A DNA stretch of 35,760 nucleotides from SAR86 cluster bacterium (GCA_003331565.1 QOPE01000004.1:1-35760), one strand, 5' to 3'; shown: positions 24,728 to 33,730, counted from the stretch's first letter. Translations and numbers: made by a program. Notes: generated by a model not told the origin, from the letters alone.

Positions 24728-24735
24728 AGTATAAT
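24728..24735. promoter_or_regulatory. Overlapping divergent -10 boxes for mreB and gatC
   Basis: The plus strand carries a perfect TATAAT at 24730-24735, 27 bases before the gatC ATG. On the minus strand the same site reads TATACT (24733-24728), 34 bases before the mreB start. Neither direction has a good -35 hexamer. The two boxes share four bases, so one symmetric element could serve both genes. Inferred from sequence only. Confidence 0.45.
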
Positions 24736-24762
24736 ATTGCGATTTTAAAACAATAATATCAT

Positions 24763-25044
24763 ATGGATGATCAAACAGTCAGAACTATTTGCTACCTCTC
24801 AAGACTTAGATTGGATGATGAAAAGTCTAAAAAAATATTGAGCGATCTAGATACAATTATTGGAATGATTGACTCCTTATCGGCTACAAATACTGAAAAT
24901 ATTTCGCCTCTTTATAACCCTTTAGAAGAAACTGCAAGAAAATTTAATGACAAAATAAAATCTGATAATAATAAGGAGCTATTCCTAGAAAATGCTCCAG
25001 AATCAGATGAAAATTTCTTTTTAGTCCCTAAGGTTGTTGATTAA
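24763..25044 (+). CDS. gatC: Aspartyl/glutamyl-tRNA amidotransferase subunit C
   Basis: A 93-residue subunit that stabilises the GatA-GatB contact. The N-terminus fits the family: TICYLSRLRLDDEKSKKILSDLDTIIGMIDSL, matching 'vakLArL.l.eee...l...l..il..ve.L'. The C-terminal ENAPESDENFFLVPKVVD is the conserved 'NAP....gff.VPkv.' end. The ATG has no Shine-Dalgarno; a TATAAT box lies about 28 bases upstream. It directly abuts gatA. The mreB/gatC divergent pair is also found in pseudomonads. Confidence 0.96.
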   Translation: MDDQTVRTICYLSRLRLDDEKSKKILSDLDTIIGMIDSLSATNTENISPLYNPLEETARKFNDKIKSDNNKELFLENAPESDENFFLVPKVVD

Positions 25045-26493
25045 ATGCAATTTCAAACAATCAAAGAAATCAATGATGGACTGGTTTCTAAAAAATTCTC
25101 TGTTGAAGAGCTAATCAAAGATACTTTTGCCCTAATTAACGAAAACAAAGTGTTAAATTGTTTTATCTCATTGAATGAAGAAAATGCTCTTGCAAGAGCA
25201 AAAAAAATAAAGGTTAGTAAAGATTCGCACCTGTTATCTGGTGTTCCTATTGCACAAAAAGATCTTTTTTGTACAAAAGGAATTAAAACAACTTGCGGAT
25301 CAAAAATGCTTGAAAACTTTTATCCGCCCTATAGCTCAAAAGTTGAAGAAGCATTGGATGCCGCTGGTTCAATATGCATTGGTAAAACAAATATGGATGA
25401 GTTCGCAATGGGATCATCTAATGAAACGAGTTTCTTTGGAAATGTACACAACCCATGGAAAAAGGGATTTGTTCCAGGAGGAAGCTCTGGTGGTGCAGCA
25501 TGCTCAGTGGCAGCTGGTTTAGTACCCGCGGCGACTGGAACGGATACAGGTGGCTCAATCAGACAACCAGCTGCATTATGTGGTCTCACTGGCATTAAGC
25601 CAACTTATGGGAGAATCTCAAGGTGGGGAATGATCGCTTTTGCCTCGAGCTTAGACCAAGCTGGACCAATTTGTAGAACTGCTGAAGACTGTTCAATTTT
25701 ACTTGATGCAATGACTGGTTATGACTCGAGAGATACTACATCTCTTAATCTTGACCCCACCAACACATATACTGACTTAAAGAAGCCATACGAAAATCTA
25801 AGAATAGGAATAGTGAATGAATTTAATGTAGATGCTTTAAGTAAAGAATCTCAAACGTTATTCAATGAGTCACTAAAAGTTTTTGAGTCACTGGGTGCTT
25901 CAATTCACAAGATTTCTCTACCAAACATTAATCAATCAGTACCTACATACTATGTCATTGCTCCTGCAGAATGTTCTTCAAATCTTTCCAGATATGATGG
26001 AGTGAAATTTGGTCATCGAAGTCTTGAAGCTGAAGATCTCGAATCTCTGTACATAAATTCTAGAAGTGAGGGATTTGGCGATGAAGTTAAAAGAAGGATA
26101 CTGATAGGTACTTATGTTTTATCAGCAGGATATTACGATGCATATTATAAAAAAGCACAACAGGTTAGAAGGCTTATAAAGAACGATTTTGAGGAAGCAT
26201 TCAAAGAGGTGGATCTAATTGTCTCACCTACTTCGCCAAGTGAAGCATTTGAATTTGGAACAAAGGGGACTCAAGACCCAACTGAATTATATCTTGAAGA
26301 TCTTTTTACTATTTCATCAAATCTTGCAGGTCTTCCAGCCCTATCAATGCCTCATGGCTTTGTAAATGGATTACCAGTAGGTATTCAGCTTATAGGAAAC
26401 TATCTTGAAGAAAGCATGATCTTAAATTTTGCTAATAGGTTTCAGCAAAGAACAGATTTTCACAATGCAAAACCAACTTTTGAGGGTTTTTAA
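25045..26493 (+). CDS. gatA: Aspartyl/glutamyl-tRNA amidotransferase subunit A
   Basis: The amidase subunit (482 residues) that frees ammonia from glutamine for transamidation of misacylated Asp-tRNA(Asn) or Glu-tRNA(Gln). The Ser-cisSer-Lys triad is visible: K72 in GVPIAQKDLF, and the two serines in PGGSSGGAA and GTDTGGSIRQPAALCG. PTYGRISRWGMIAFASSLDQ and the C-terminal NLAGLPALSMPHGFVNGLPVGIQ are typical. The start follows the gatC stop at once. Which of the two tRNAs is the substrate depends on whether the genome lacks AsnRS or GlnRS, which cannot be seen here. Confidence 0.98.
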   Translation: MQFQTIKEINDGLVSKKFSVEELIKDTFALINENKVLNCFISLNEENALARAKKIKVSKDSHLLSGVPIAQKDLFCTKGIKTTCGSKMLENFYPPYSSKVEEALDAAGSICIGKTNMDEFAMGSSNETSFFGNVHNPWKKGFVPGGSSGGAACSVAAGLVPAATGTDTGGSIRQPAALCGLTGIKPTYGRISRWGMIAFASSLDQAGPICRTAEDCSILLDAMTGYDSRDTTSLNLDPTNTYTDLKKPYENLRIGIVNEFNVDALSKESQTLFNESLKVFESLGASIHKISLPNINQSVPTYYVIAPAECSSNLSRYDGVKFGHRSLEAEDLESLYINSRSEGFGDEVKRRILIGTYVLSAGYYDAYYKKAQQVRRLIKNDFEEAFKEVDLIVSPTSPSEAFEFGTKGTQDPTELYLEDLFTISSNLAGLPALSMPHGFVNGLPVGIQLIGNYLEESMILNFANRFQQRTDFHNAKPTFEGF

Positions 26494-26495
26494 TA

Positions 26496-27923
26496 ATGAG
26501 TTGGGAATGGGTAATTGGTTTAGAGGCTCATGTTCAGCTCTCTACTGAAACTAAGCTCTTTTCAAGAGCTTCAACATCTTTTGGGCAAGAACCAAATACA
26601 AACGTCAATTTAGTAGACTGTGGGCTGCCTGGCGTTTTGCCTACTGTCAACAAAAATGCTTTTTATAAGGCGATAAGGTTTGGTCTCGCAGTAGATGCTG
26701 AAATCAATCAAACTTCTTTATTTGATAGGAAAAACTACTTCTATCCTGATTTACCAAAGGGATATCAAATTACCCAAATGGAGCTTCCAATAGTTTCAGG
26801 TGGAAAAGTTGAAATTGAGATTGAAGGGGCAAAAAAAATTATTAACTTAACTAGAGCGCATCTTGAAGAAGATGCTGGAAAGTCAATACATGAGGGCATG
26901 GCAGGAACGGGTGTAGATCTCAACAGGGCTGGAACACCTTTGCTCGAAATAGTTTCTGAGCCAGAAATATCGTCTGCCAAGGAAGCAGTTGCTTACATGA
27001 AAGCGCTTCATCAAATAGTTACTTTTTTAGATGTTTCTGATGGAAATATGTCTCAAGGATCTCTAAGGTGTGATGCAAATGTTTCTATAAGAAAGAAAGG
27101 TGATAAAAAGCTTGGAACAAGAACTGAAATAAAAAATATTAATTCGTTTAGATTTATTGAAAAAGCAATTAACTATGAAATTGAAAGACAAATAGATGTT
27201 ATCGAATCTGGAGAATCTGTAACTCAAGAAACAAGGCTATATGACAGTATCAAAAATGAAACAAGGCCAATGCGATCTAAAGAATTTGCTAATGACTATA
27301 GATATTTTCCAGATCCTGACCTTTTGCCAGTCATGATAAGTGATGAAGAAATTGAGGAAATTAAGGCAACTTTTCCTGAAATGCCAAAAGATAAATTTAT
27401 AAGGTATCAATCTAAATTTAAGATTCCTGAAAATGATGCACAGATTATCTCTTCATCTAAAAATCTTGCTACATTTTTTGAAGAATGTATGGAAAATGCT
27501 AAAGACGCAAAGCTTTTATCCAATCTCATGATAGGAGATATTAGCTCATTACTTAACAAAGAAAATATCGAAATCACAGATTCAAAACTATCAACAAAAA
27601 ATGTTTCAGAGTTAATAAATCTTGTTACTGAAGGTGTTATTTCAGGGAAAATAGCAAAAACTGTTCTCGAAGAAACATGGGATTCAGGATTGAGCCCTAT
27701 AGAAATTGTTGAATCAAGCGGGCTCAAACAACTTGATGATGATGATGAAATTGAAAGAATTATAGATCAAATTATTTCTGAACATCCCGATCAAGTGACT
27801 GCTTATAAAGGTGGTAAAGATAAGCTATTTGGGTTTTTTGTCGGTCAAATCATGAAGGCAACTCAGGGGAAGGCTAACCCTGCATCCGCAAACAAAATTT
27901 TAAAAGATAAACTAGATAACTAA
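26496..27923 (+). CDS. gatB: Aspartyl/glutamyl-tRNA amidotransferase subunit B
   Basis: The subunit (475 residues) that binds the misacylated tRNA and activates its carboxylate with ATP. It begins WEWVIGLEAHVQLSTETKLFSRAS, with CGLPGVLPTVN, RKNYFYPDLPKGYQITQ and HLEEDAGKSIHE (metal and ATP site). GSLRCDANVSIRKK, TRTEIKNINSFRFIEKAI and the DYRYFPDPDLLP motif follow. The C-terminal YqeY-like helical domain ends FFVGQIMKATQGKANPASANKIL. It ends in a tail-to-tail overlap of 4 bases with the MaoC-type gene. Together with gatC and gatA it forms one unit with 2-base spacing. Confidence 0.98.
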   Translation: MSWEWVIGLEAHVQLSTETKLFSRASTSFGQEPNTNVNLVDCGLPGVLPTVNKNAFYKAIRFGLAVDAEINQTSLFDRKNYFYPDLPKGYQITQMELPIVSGGKVEIEIEGAKKIINLTRAHLEEDAGKSIHEGMAGTGVDLNRAGTPLLEIVSEPEISSAKEAVAYMKALHQIVTFLDVSDGNMSQGSLRCDANVSIRKKGDKKLGTRTEIKNINSFRFIEKAINYEIERQIDVIESGESVTQETRLYDSIKNETRPMRSKEFANDYRYFPDPDLLPVMISDEEIEEIKATFPEMPKDKFIRYQSKFKIPENDAQIISSSKNLATFFEECMENAKDAKLLSNLMIGDISSLLNKENIEITDSKLSTKNVSELINLVTEGVISGKIAKTVLEETWDSGLSPIEIVESSGLKQLDDDDEIERIIDQIISEHPDQVTAYKGGKDKLFGFFVGQIMKATQGKANPASANKILKDKLDN

Positions 27924-28378
27924 GTTACCCACATAGACAAAGTCTCTGCAATACATGCTGGCTTGTCAGTTCCTTTAATTTCCATTGTCACTTCTGATTT
28001 AACAAGAAATTGTCCTGGATTTTTTTCTGTAATATCAACAACTTTTGAATGCATTCTAATTTCTGAATCAACTGGAACGGGACTTAAAAAACGGACCTTA
28101 TCTAAACCGTAATTTAAACCCATCTTGGCTCCTTCAACAACGAGCGCAATATCTTGCCCTATCCCTGCTGTTAGAGATAGAGTCAAAAATCCATGGGCTA
28201 TGGTAGATCCAAAAATTGGTGTTGCTTGCTCAGGATCGACATGAATAAATTGATTGTCTAGTGTTGCATCCGCAAATTTATTAATTCTTTCTTGATCTAT
28301 CTTAAACCAGTCAGTAGCCCCCAACTCTTTTCCAACATAACTTTCAAGATCCTCAACTTTTACTACTGTTATAGCCAT
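27920..28378 (-). CDS. MaoC-like (R)-specific enoyl-CoA hydratase family protein
   Basis: A 152-residue hot-dog-fold protein. The hydratase-2 motif is readable: FADATLDNQFIHVDPEQA with Asp and His as catalytic pair, and FGSTIAHGFLTLSLTAGI. RFLSPVPVDSEIRMHSKVV and the end PACIAETLSMWV follow family patterns. The closest group by eye is the NodN/MaoC type hydratases, often found with acyl-CoA ligases and dehydrogenases. It could hydrate trans-2-enoyl-CoA in fatty-acid degradation or supply hydroxyacyl-CoA. It lies 3 bases after an acyl-CoA ligase gene, so the two probably act on the same acyl-CoA pool. The precise substrate is unknown. Confidence 0.85.
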   Translation of the reverse strand: MAITVVKVEDLESYVGKELGATDWFKIDQERINKFADATLDNQFIHVDPEQATPIFGSTIAHGFLTLSLTAGIGQDIALVVEGAKMGLNYGLDKVRFLSPVPVDSEIRMHSKVVDITEKNPGQFLVKSEVTMEIKGTDKPACIAETLSMWVT

Positions 28379-28381
28379 AAT

Positions 28382-29986
28382 TTACTCCATTAGATGTTCT
28401 TTATACTGCTCTCTAAGCTCTACTTTTAATAATTTACCAGTTGCTCCATGAGGTAATTCCTCAACCTTGATAATATCATCTGGCAACCACCACTTTGCCA
28501 CTTTATCTGCAAGAAACTCATTAATTGAATCTTTATCTAGATCACCCTTACTAATCACCAGAAGAATCGGTCTTTCATCCCATTTTGGATGCGGTACTCC
28601 AACCACGCATGCTTCTTCGACATCTGGATGTCCAACAGCAGCATTTTCAAGATCAATGGAGCTGATCCATTCCCCGCCACTCTTAATTACATCTTTTGAT
28701 CTGTCCATTATCTGCATGCAGCCATCTGGGAAGATTTTTGCAACATCTCCAGTATCAAACCATCCCTCATCATCAACTGCTGGTGAATCAGATTTGAAGT
28801 AACTCTCTATGATCCATGGTCCTCTGACCAATAATGCGCCCTGTGCTAATCCGTCTCTAGCAAGCTCATTGTTAGCATCATCTACAATCTTTATTTCTAC
28901 TCCAAAAAGTGGATAGCCCTGTTTAGTTTGCAATTCATATCTCTCTTCATCTGGTAATTCTTTCATTTTCTTTGTTTGAAGATTCATTGTTCCAAGGGGA
29001 CTCATTTCTGTCATGCCCCATCCATGGACTAAAAACGTTTTATGCTTTTCATTAAACTCTTTAATCATTGCAAGAGGTGCAGCTGACCCACCAACCATGA
29101 CGCTATCAACACCTTCGAGAGTTAAGTTTTGTTCAGACAAATAATTTAATAATCCAAGCCAAACAGTGGGCACTCCCATAAGAATATTTGGATTTTCTGC
29201 ACTTATAAGTTCAAATAATGAAGCTCCGTCAAGCGCTTGGCCGGGCAGAATTAATTTACAGCCAGTCATCAAAGCTGCATAAGGTGTCCCCCACGCATTC
29301 ACATGAAACATTGGTACAACCGGTAATACCGAGCTAGTGGTGTCAAACCTTAATGCATTTCCTGATGCCCAAGTATGTAGCATAGTGGACCTGTGACTAT
29401 AGAGAACTCCCTTTGGATTACCCGTAGTTCCAGAGGTATAACATAGTGCTGCCGCATCCCCCTCATCCACTTCAACCCAATCTGAAATAGAGTCAGATTG
29501 TTCAACCATTTCATCATAAAAATGTAAATTTTTAATATCAAAATTTATCTCTTTTTTTGGGCCCATGAGAATTATTACTGGCGAGAACTCTAAGTGATCT
29601 TGAACTCCTTCAATAAGTGGTAGAAATGTATCATCAACAAAAACAACTTTATCCTCAGCATGATTAAGAATATAAATCAGTTGCTCTGGGAAAAGCCTTG
29701 GATTTATCGTGTGCAAAACCCCGCCCATTCCGGTTACCCCAAAATAAATCTCAAAGTGCCTAGAATTATTCCATGCAATCGTTGCCACACGATCACCTTT
29801 ACCAACCTTAAGGCTTTGAAGTAATTTAGCAATTTTCCTTGATTGATTTAAACACTCGCCAGTAGTCTTCTTCAAAATTGAATTATCAGTTTCGCGACTG
29901 ACAATTAAAGTATCGCTGGTATACCTTTCAGCATGCTCAATAAGTTTAGGGATCGTTAGATCCATATTCTGCATATTACCTTTCAT
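28382..29986 (-). CDS. AMP-forming acyl-CoA synthetase (AlkK-like, fatty-acid or related acid)
   Basis: An ANL-superfamily ligase of 534 residues. The P-loop is [16 protein letters not shown], followed by [12 protein letters not shown] (A5), [20 protein letters not shown] (A7), [15 protein letters not shown] (A8) and the C-terminal catalytic lysine in HGATGKLLK (A10). The N-terminal stretch ([40 protein letters not shown]) closely fits medium/long-chain AlkK-like ligases. DmdB, the methylmercaptopropionate ligase of DMSP breakdown, belongs to the same group, so that substrate cannot be excluded. A good ribosome-binding site (TAGGGGGAA) and a sigma-70 promoter precede it. It and the MaoC-type gene form a two-gene unit. 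Confidence 0.9.
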   Translation of the reverse strand: MKGNMQNMDLTIPKLIEHAERYTSDTLIVSRETDNSILKKTTGECLNQSRKIAKLLQSLKVGKGDRVATIAWNNSRHFEIYFGVTGMGGVLHTINPRLFPEQLIYILNHAEDKVVFVDDTFLPLIEGVQDHLEFSPVIILMGPKKEINFDIKNLHFYDEMVEQSDSISDWVEVDEGDAAALCYTSGTTGNPKGVLYSHRSTMLHTWASGNALRFDTTSSVLPVVPMFHVNAWGTPYAALMTGCKLILPGQALDGASLFELISAENPNILMGVPTVWLGLLNYLSEQNLTLEGVDSVMVGGSAAPLAMIKEFNEKHKTFLVHGWGMTEMSPLGTMNLQTKKMKELPDEERYELQTKQGYPLFGVEIKIVDDANNELARDGLAQGALLVRGPWIIESYFKSDSPAVDDEGWFDTGDVAKIFPDGCMQIMDRSKDVIKSGGEWISSIDLENAAVGHPDVEEACVVGVPHPKWDERPILLVISKGDLDKDSINEFLADKVAKWWLPDDIIKVEELPHGATGKLLKVELREQYKEHLME

Positions 29987-30010
29987 GAATTTCCCCCTAA
30001 GTAATAAACT

Positions 30011-30038
30011 ATTGTATTAAAAAATCTCTAATAGTAAA
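30011..30038 (-). promoter_or_regulatory. Probable sigma-70 promoter of the acyl-CoA ligase gene
   Basis: On the minus strand TTTACT (30038-30033) and TACAAT (30016-30011) are 16 bases apart, matching 4 and 5 of 6 consensus positions. The start would be near 30004, giving a leader of about 18 bases that contains the TAGGGGGAA ribosome-binding sequence. It lies in the 54-base gap after the GH84 gene. Confidence 0.5.
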
Positions 30039-30040
30039 TT

Positions 30041-31084
30041 TTAGCTTTTTAATCTTAAGCGCTTATCCAATAAATATTTTAGATCGGGCTTATTTTTTAA
30101 AACAAATCTCAGAAAGTGTAGATAAGGATAAAGCTCAAGTTTAATTTCCATGGATGAGTTCCATAACACCTTATCGATTATCTTTATATCTTCATCTATA
30201 TCACCAATTCGCCCTTCAAATTTAAAATAATGCAAGATATCAATCATTTCATTTGGTAAATGTTTTTTTAAGATTGATTTGAAGTCTTCATTGACCTTAC
30301 CCATTCCAGATGAAAATAATTCAAGTAATAGAATATCAAGATTTACCTTACCAGTAGGATTAATCATTACACCGTAAATATTCTTTGGGTTCTTAACAAA
30401 TGGGTTATAGGCATCAATGGTAACTCTAGGCTCACAGTAATCTGATGCATAAAAGTTATCCCAAATTATGAGATCTTGATTAAATCTTTCCTTAATTTCT
30501 GAAATATATTCAAGGTCATAGCTTTTTGAAACCACATTCTCTCCGGTCCAGAAAAAAGGAACCTGATATTTCATTCTTGAAAAAAGTTCATTTAAGTATT
30601 GGCAATCTATGGCATCTGTTTTAGATAATTGATCAGAGTATATTTGGGGGACAATGTATAGCTTTATTTCAGGAAAATCATGTACAACTTTATTTAAAAT
30701 TTCTGCATGCTCCTTCCCTTTTTGTTTTGTGGCTTCAAATGAAATGTCGTCGAATAGAATGCATAAGCTTTTGATACCCAGATCAAAAATAGCTTGGATT
30801 TTATTATTAAGTATTTTCTGGTCAACTGACTCGCTCACAAACCCAGGTGAAATTCCAAAAATTAATTCAATGTTTAAAGATTTTGCATATTCAAAAAATG
30901 AGCTCAAATTCAATAGATACTCATCAGAATAATCTTTTGCCCATTCCAGTCTATGAAATGGATCTTCCTTTGGACAGTAAAAGTATGAGTTGAGATTCAA
31001 GGCAGATAAAGATTTAAGAATTTTTAGCCTTTGATTCCAATCTAGTAAAGAACCGTAGTAACCTTCTATGTACCCTGTAAGCAT
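30041..31084 (-). CDS. GH84-family beta-N-acetylglucosaminidase (O-GlcNAcase-like), cytoplasmic
   Basis: A 347-residue TIM-barrel glycosidase. The start GYIEGYYGSLLDWNQRLKIL matches the GH84 pattern 'G.iEGfYG..w....R'. Next come LNSYFYCPKEDPFHRLEW (K39, D41, H44 region), FGISPGF, and the catalytic aspartate pair D112-D113 in ILFDDISF. PFFWTGENVVS and IIWDNFYASDYCEPR match the conserved W.G and WDN...D substrate-binding sites. All key residues of the family appear intact. There is no signal peptide, so it should be cytoplasmic, unlike many secreted bacterial members. GH84 enzymes remove beta-linked GlcNAc by substrate-assisted catalysis, from proteins in eukaryotes or from glycans. The residues after the barrel are few, without extra domains. 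It shares one base with the moeB-like gene upstream. Confidence 0.85.
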   Translation of the reverse strand: MLTGYIEGYYGSLLDWNQRLKILKSLSALNLNSYFYCPKEDPFHRLEWAKDYSDEYLLNLSSFFEYAKSLNIELIFGISPGFVSESVDQKILNNKIQAIFDLGIKSLCILFDDISFEATKQKGKEHAEILNKVVHDFPEIKLYIVPQIYSDQLSKTDAIDCQYLNELFSRMKYQVPFFWTGENVVSKSYDLEYISEIKERFNQDLIIWDNFYASDYCEPRVTIDAYNPFVKNPKNIYGVMINPTGKVNLDILLLELFSSGMGKVNEDFKSILKKHLPNEMIDILHYFKFEGRIGDIDEDIKIIDKVLWNSSMEIKLELYPYLHFLRFVLKNKPDLKYLLDKRLRLKS

Positions 31085-31809
31085 TATTTTTTACATATAA
31101 AACACTCTTTATCTTTATTAATGAGCGTTTGATTAGTTTTTAAAGTCATTCCATCTATCCTATATAAGAAATTTTCCTTTGTGAATTTATCCAAGATTAT
31201 TCTTATGGTCATCATTGCAACTATTGAGCTTACATATGACAACACTGGAGTAAGAATTCCTATCTCATCACATGAATCCTCATTAATATTTGTGTTCCTT
31301 GGAAAAATACATTCGTAACAGGGGCTGTTGGCATAATTTAGGAATGCTGCGGCGTGACCTGTTACTCCTGATGCTAGACCCATGACTAAAGGGATATTCT
31401 TTTCAACACAAACCTCATTAATGTTATATCTAGTTTTAAAGTTATCAGAACAGTCAATTATCAAATCATAATTTGGTATTTGTTCAAACAGATCTTTTTC
31501 TTCTAGAAATTTTTCAATAATCGAAATGTTAGTTTGAGGGTAGTGATCTTCTAACTTAGACTTCAAAACTCTGGCTTTACCTTGACCAATACATTTTTCA
31601 TTAAATAAGAACTGTCGGTGAAGGTTTTTGTATTCGATTAAATCTCCATCGGCAATATCAAAAGTTGTTAATCCTGAACCGCATAATGAGGTTACTAAGG
31701 GATGAGCCAATCCGCCAGCTCCAATTAAAAGTATTTGTTTTGAATTGAGTTCATCAACTAAAGTTTCATTAAAACCACTTAGCTGAGCTGCTGTTTCCCA
31801 GAAATTCAT
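31084..31809 (-). CDS. moeB: MoeB/ThiF-family sulfur-carrier adenylyltransferase
   Basis: An E1-like enzyme (241 residues; E. coli MoeB 249) that adenylates the C-terminal glycine of MoaD or ThiS. The nucleotide loop is LLIGAGGLAHPLVTSLCGSG; the essential arginine is in NLHRQFLF; the catalytic Asp lies in DLIIDCSDNFKTRYNIN. Zinc ligands are the CYEC pair and a CFIC pair near the end. DSCDEIGILTPVLSYVSSIVAM matches the family's crossover region. Position after prmC matches pseudomonad moeB. Whether it serves molybdopterin or thiamine cannot be decided from this window, as no moaD, moaE or thiS is present. No rhodanese domain is attached. Confidence 0.85.
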   Translation of the reverse strand: MNFWETAAQLSGFNETLVDELNSKQILLIGAGGLAHPLVTSLCGSGLTTFDIADGDLIEYKNLHRQFLFNEKCIGQGKARVLKSKLEDHYPQTNISIIEKFLEEKDLFEQIPNYDLIIDCSDNFKTRYNINEVCVEKNIPLVMGLASGVTGHAAAFLNYANSPCYECIFPRNTNINEDSCDEIGILTPVLSYVSSIVAMMTIRIILDKFTKENFLYRIDGMTLKTNQTLINKDKECFICKK

Positions 31810-31815
31810 TCTGAC

Positions 31816-32646
31816 TTAGGTCCCTAGCACCAAACATCTAGGTATTTTTTGATAATCAATAATGCTATCAATAACCCTTAAGTTAACATTAGTTGCAAGA
31901 TCAACTAAGTCTCTATGCTGATCATATCCATGCTCAACAATTAAAAAACCATCCTTTTTTAACATTGACTTAGACTGTGAAAATATTTCTTCAAAACACT
32001 CAATTCCAGTATCTCCGGATACAAGGGCATTTTTGGGCTCCCATTGCAAAGAATTTAGGTGAGCATCTGATGATCTAAGATAAGGAGGATTAGCCAAAAT
32101 AATATCAATAGAATTTCCTTGAAAACAGTTAAGCCAATCCGATTGAATTAAATATAAGTTCTTGCAATCCAATTCTAACTGATTTTGTTGTGCTATTTTT
32201 AATGCGCTAAACGATTTATCAATACCGAACACTTTTGAAGAAGAAAACTTTTTAGCTGCGGTTATTCCAATACAACCTGAGCCTGTCCCTGCATCAACGA
32301 TAACGCTTTTTGAGCCAACACTTTCTATAAGATAGTCAATAATTAGCTCAGTCTCAGGTCTTGGAATTAAAACATCATAATTAACATGGAATTCGATACC
32401 ATAAAAATTGGTCTTGCCTAAAATATAATCCACTGGCATTTCTTGAAGATAATTTCTGAAGAAAACTTCATCGATAAATGACTTAGATTGATTATCAATC
32501 TTTTGATCAATTGGAGACTCAATCGGATATTTAAGAATACCTTTGAAATTCAAAAAGATGTTTAAGTCTTTTTGTATTTCGGGGAAATCTTCTTTATAAG
32601 CCTGACACTTTTTAAAAATAAGCTCTTTATTCTTGTTGGCTTCCAT
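31816..32646 (-). CDS. prmC: Peptide chain release factor N5-glutamine methyltransferase PrmC
   Basis: Methylates the glutamine of the GGQ motif of RF1 and RF2. It has 276 residues, as in E. coli. The N-terminal helical domain is followed by YILGKTNFYGIEFHVNYDVLIPRPETELI, the SAM loop VIVDAGTGSGCIGITAA and the NPPYLRSSDAHL motif that binds the target glutamine. The N-terminus is somewhat diverged. Its start overlaps prfA by 20 bases, so modifier and substrate are made together. A 6-base gap separates it from the moeB-like gene. Confidence 0.96.
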   Translation of the reverse strand: MEANKNKELIFKKCQAYKEDFPEIQKDLNIFLNFKGILKYPIESPIDQKIDNQSKSFIDEVFFRNYLQEMPVDYILGKTNFYGIEFHVNYDVLIPRPETELIIDYLIESVGSKSVIVDAGTGSGCIGITAAKKFSSSKVFGIDKSFSALKIAQQNQLELDCKNLYLIQSDWLNCFQGNSIDIILANPPYLRSSDAHLNSLQWEPKNALVSGDTGIECFEEIFSQSKSMLKKDGFLIVEHGYDQHRDLVDLATNVNLRVIDSIIDYQKIPRCLVLGT

Positions 32647-33730
32647 CTGTTTCTAAATCTGCTAATTGGGCTAGTTGATGCTCTGTCAATAAAGCGCTCG
32701 AAATGTCTTTGATGTCTCCATCCATGACCTGATCAAGGTTGTGTTGAGTCAATTTAATTCTGTGATCAGTGATTCTGCCTTGTGGGAAATTGTAGGTTCT
32801 AATCTTTTCACTTCTATCACCTGTGCCAACAAGAATCTTACGTTCATCTGCTATGCTTTGAGCCTGCTGCTCCTCCTCCATAGCTTTTAATTTACTGGAC
32901 AAAAGTGTCATAGCTTTTGCTTTATTCTTATGCTGTGACCTGTCATCTTGGCACTCAACAACGAGACCAGTAGGAAGATGCGTCAACCTTATGGCGGAGT
33001 CAGTCTTATTAACATGTTGGCCTCCAGCACCTGAAGCTCTAAATGTATCCACTCTAAGGTCATTTTTATCAATTTCTACTTCTTCAACCTCATCTGCTAC
33101 TGGCAATACAGCAACAGTTACAGTTGAAGTATGAATCCTGCCCTGCGATTCCGTTTCTGGAACTCTTTGAACTCGATGAACTCCTGATTCGAACTTTAAG
33201 TATTTATAAACCCCATCTCCATCTATCTTCATAACTGCTTCTTTTGTACCTGCCGGTTCAGAAACTTTATTAGTCATAAGCTCAAATTTCCAGCCTTCTC
33301 TTTCACAAAATCTTGAGTAAAGACGCAATAAATCCGATGCAAAAATTGCAGCTTCGTCACCGCCTGCTCCAGCTCTAATCTCCAGGTATGCAGCACCATC
33401 ATCAGCGTTGTCTTTTGGAAGTAATAACAACTTGAGGTCTTTTTCAATTATCTCAATGCTTGATTCGAGGTCTTCGATTTCTTGTTTTGCTAGTTCAATA
33501 ATCTCTCTATCCTCAAGATCAAGCATTTCTTTTGATTCCTGAATGGATTGAAGGGAATGATTATAATTTCCATATAATTCAACAACTGGTGTGATTTCAG
33601 AGTACTCTTTATTGAGTGAAGTAAATTTTGAAATATCCTCAGTGGCGCCTTCACTGGATAACTGGCCCTCAAGATCCTTTTTTCTCAATACCAAAGAGTT
33701 AAGCTTATTTAATACAGACTCAGGCAACAT
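32627..33730 (-). CDS. prfA: Peptide chain release factor 1
   Basis: A class I release factor for UAA and UAG (367 residues, E. coli 360). The codon-reading tripeptide is P-E-T in VQRVPETESQGRIHTST, where E. coli RF1 has PAT; PxT identifies RF1. The peptidyl-hydrolysis motif GGQ is at 236-238 (RASGAGGQHVNKTDSAIRLTH). EIRAGAGGDEAAIFA and NFPQGRITDHRI are typical. It overlaps hemA by 11 bases and prmC by 20. TAG is used as a stop here (for example murA, rsmI and degS), consistent with an active RF1. Confidence 0.98.
   Translation of the reverse strand: MLPESVLNKLNSLVLRKKDLEGQLSSEGATEDISKFTSLNKEYSEITPVVELYGNYNHSLQSIQESKEMLDLEDREIIELAKQEIEDLESSIEIIEKDLKLLLLPKDNADDGAAYLEIRAGAGGDEAAIFASDLLRLYSRFCEREGWKFELMTNKVSEPAGTKEAVMKIDGDGVYKYLKFESGVHRVQRVPETESQGRIHTSTVTVAVLPVADEVEEVEIDKNDLRVDTFRASGAGGQHVNKTDSAIRLTHLPTGLVVECQDDRSQHKNKAKAMTLLSSKLKAMEEEQQAQSIADERKILVGTGDRSEKIRTYNFPQGRITDHRIKLTQHNLDQVMDGDIKDISSALLTEHQLAQLADLETDGSQQE

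Noticed and set aside
27920-29986. Acyl-CoA ligase plus MaoC hydratase considered as a DMSP demethylation module (DmdB plus DmdD-like)
   Set aside because: The ligase group includes DmdB, but MaoC is unrelated to the crotonase-fold DmdD and no dmdC-like dehydrogenase is present. Substrate cannot be assigned.
31084-31809. MoeB/ThiF-type protein considered as part of a bacterial ubiquitin-like or antiphage (Bil/CBASS) system
   Set aside because: No ubiquitin-like, E2-like or JAB-domain gene is adjacent. The synteny hemA-prfA-prmC-moeB and the zinc Cys pairs fit ordinary sulfur-carrier activation.
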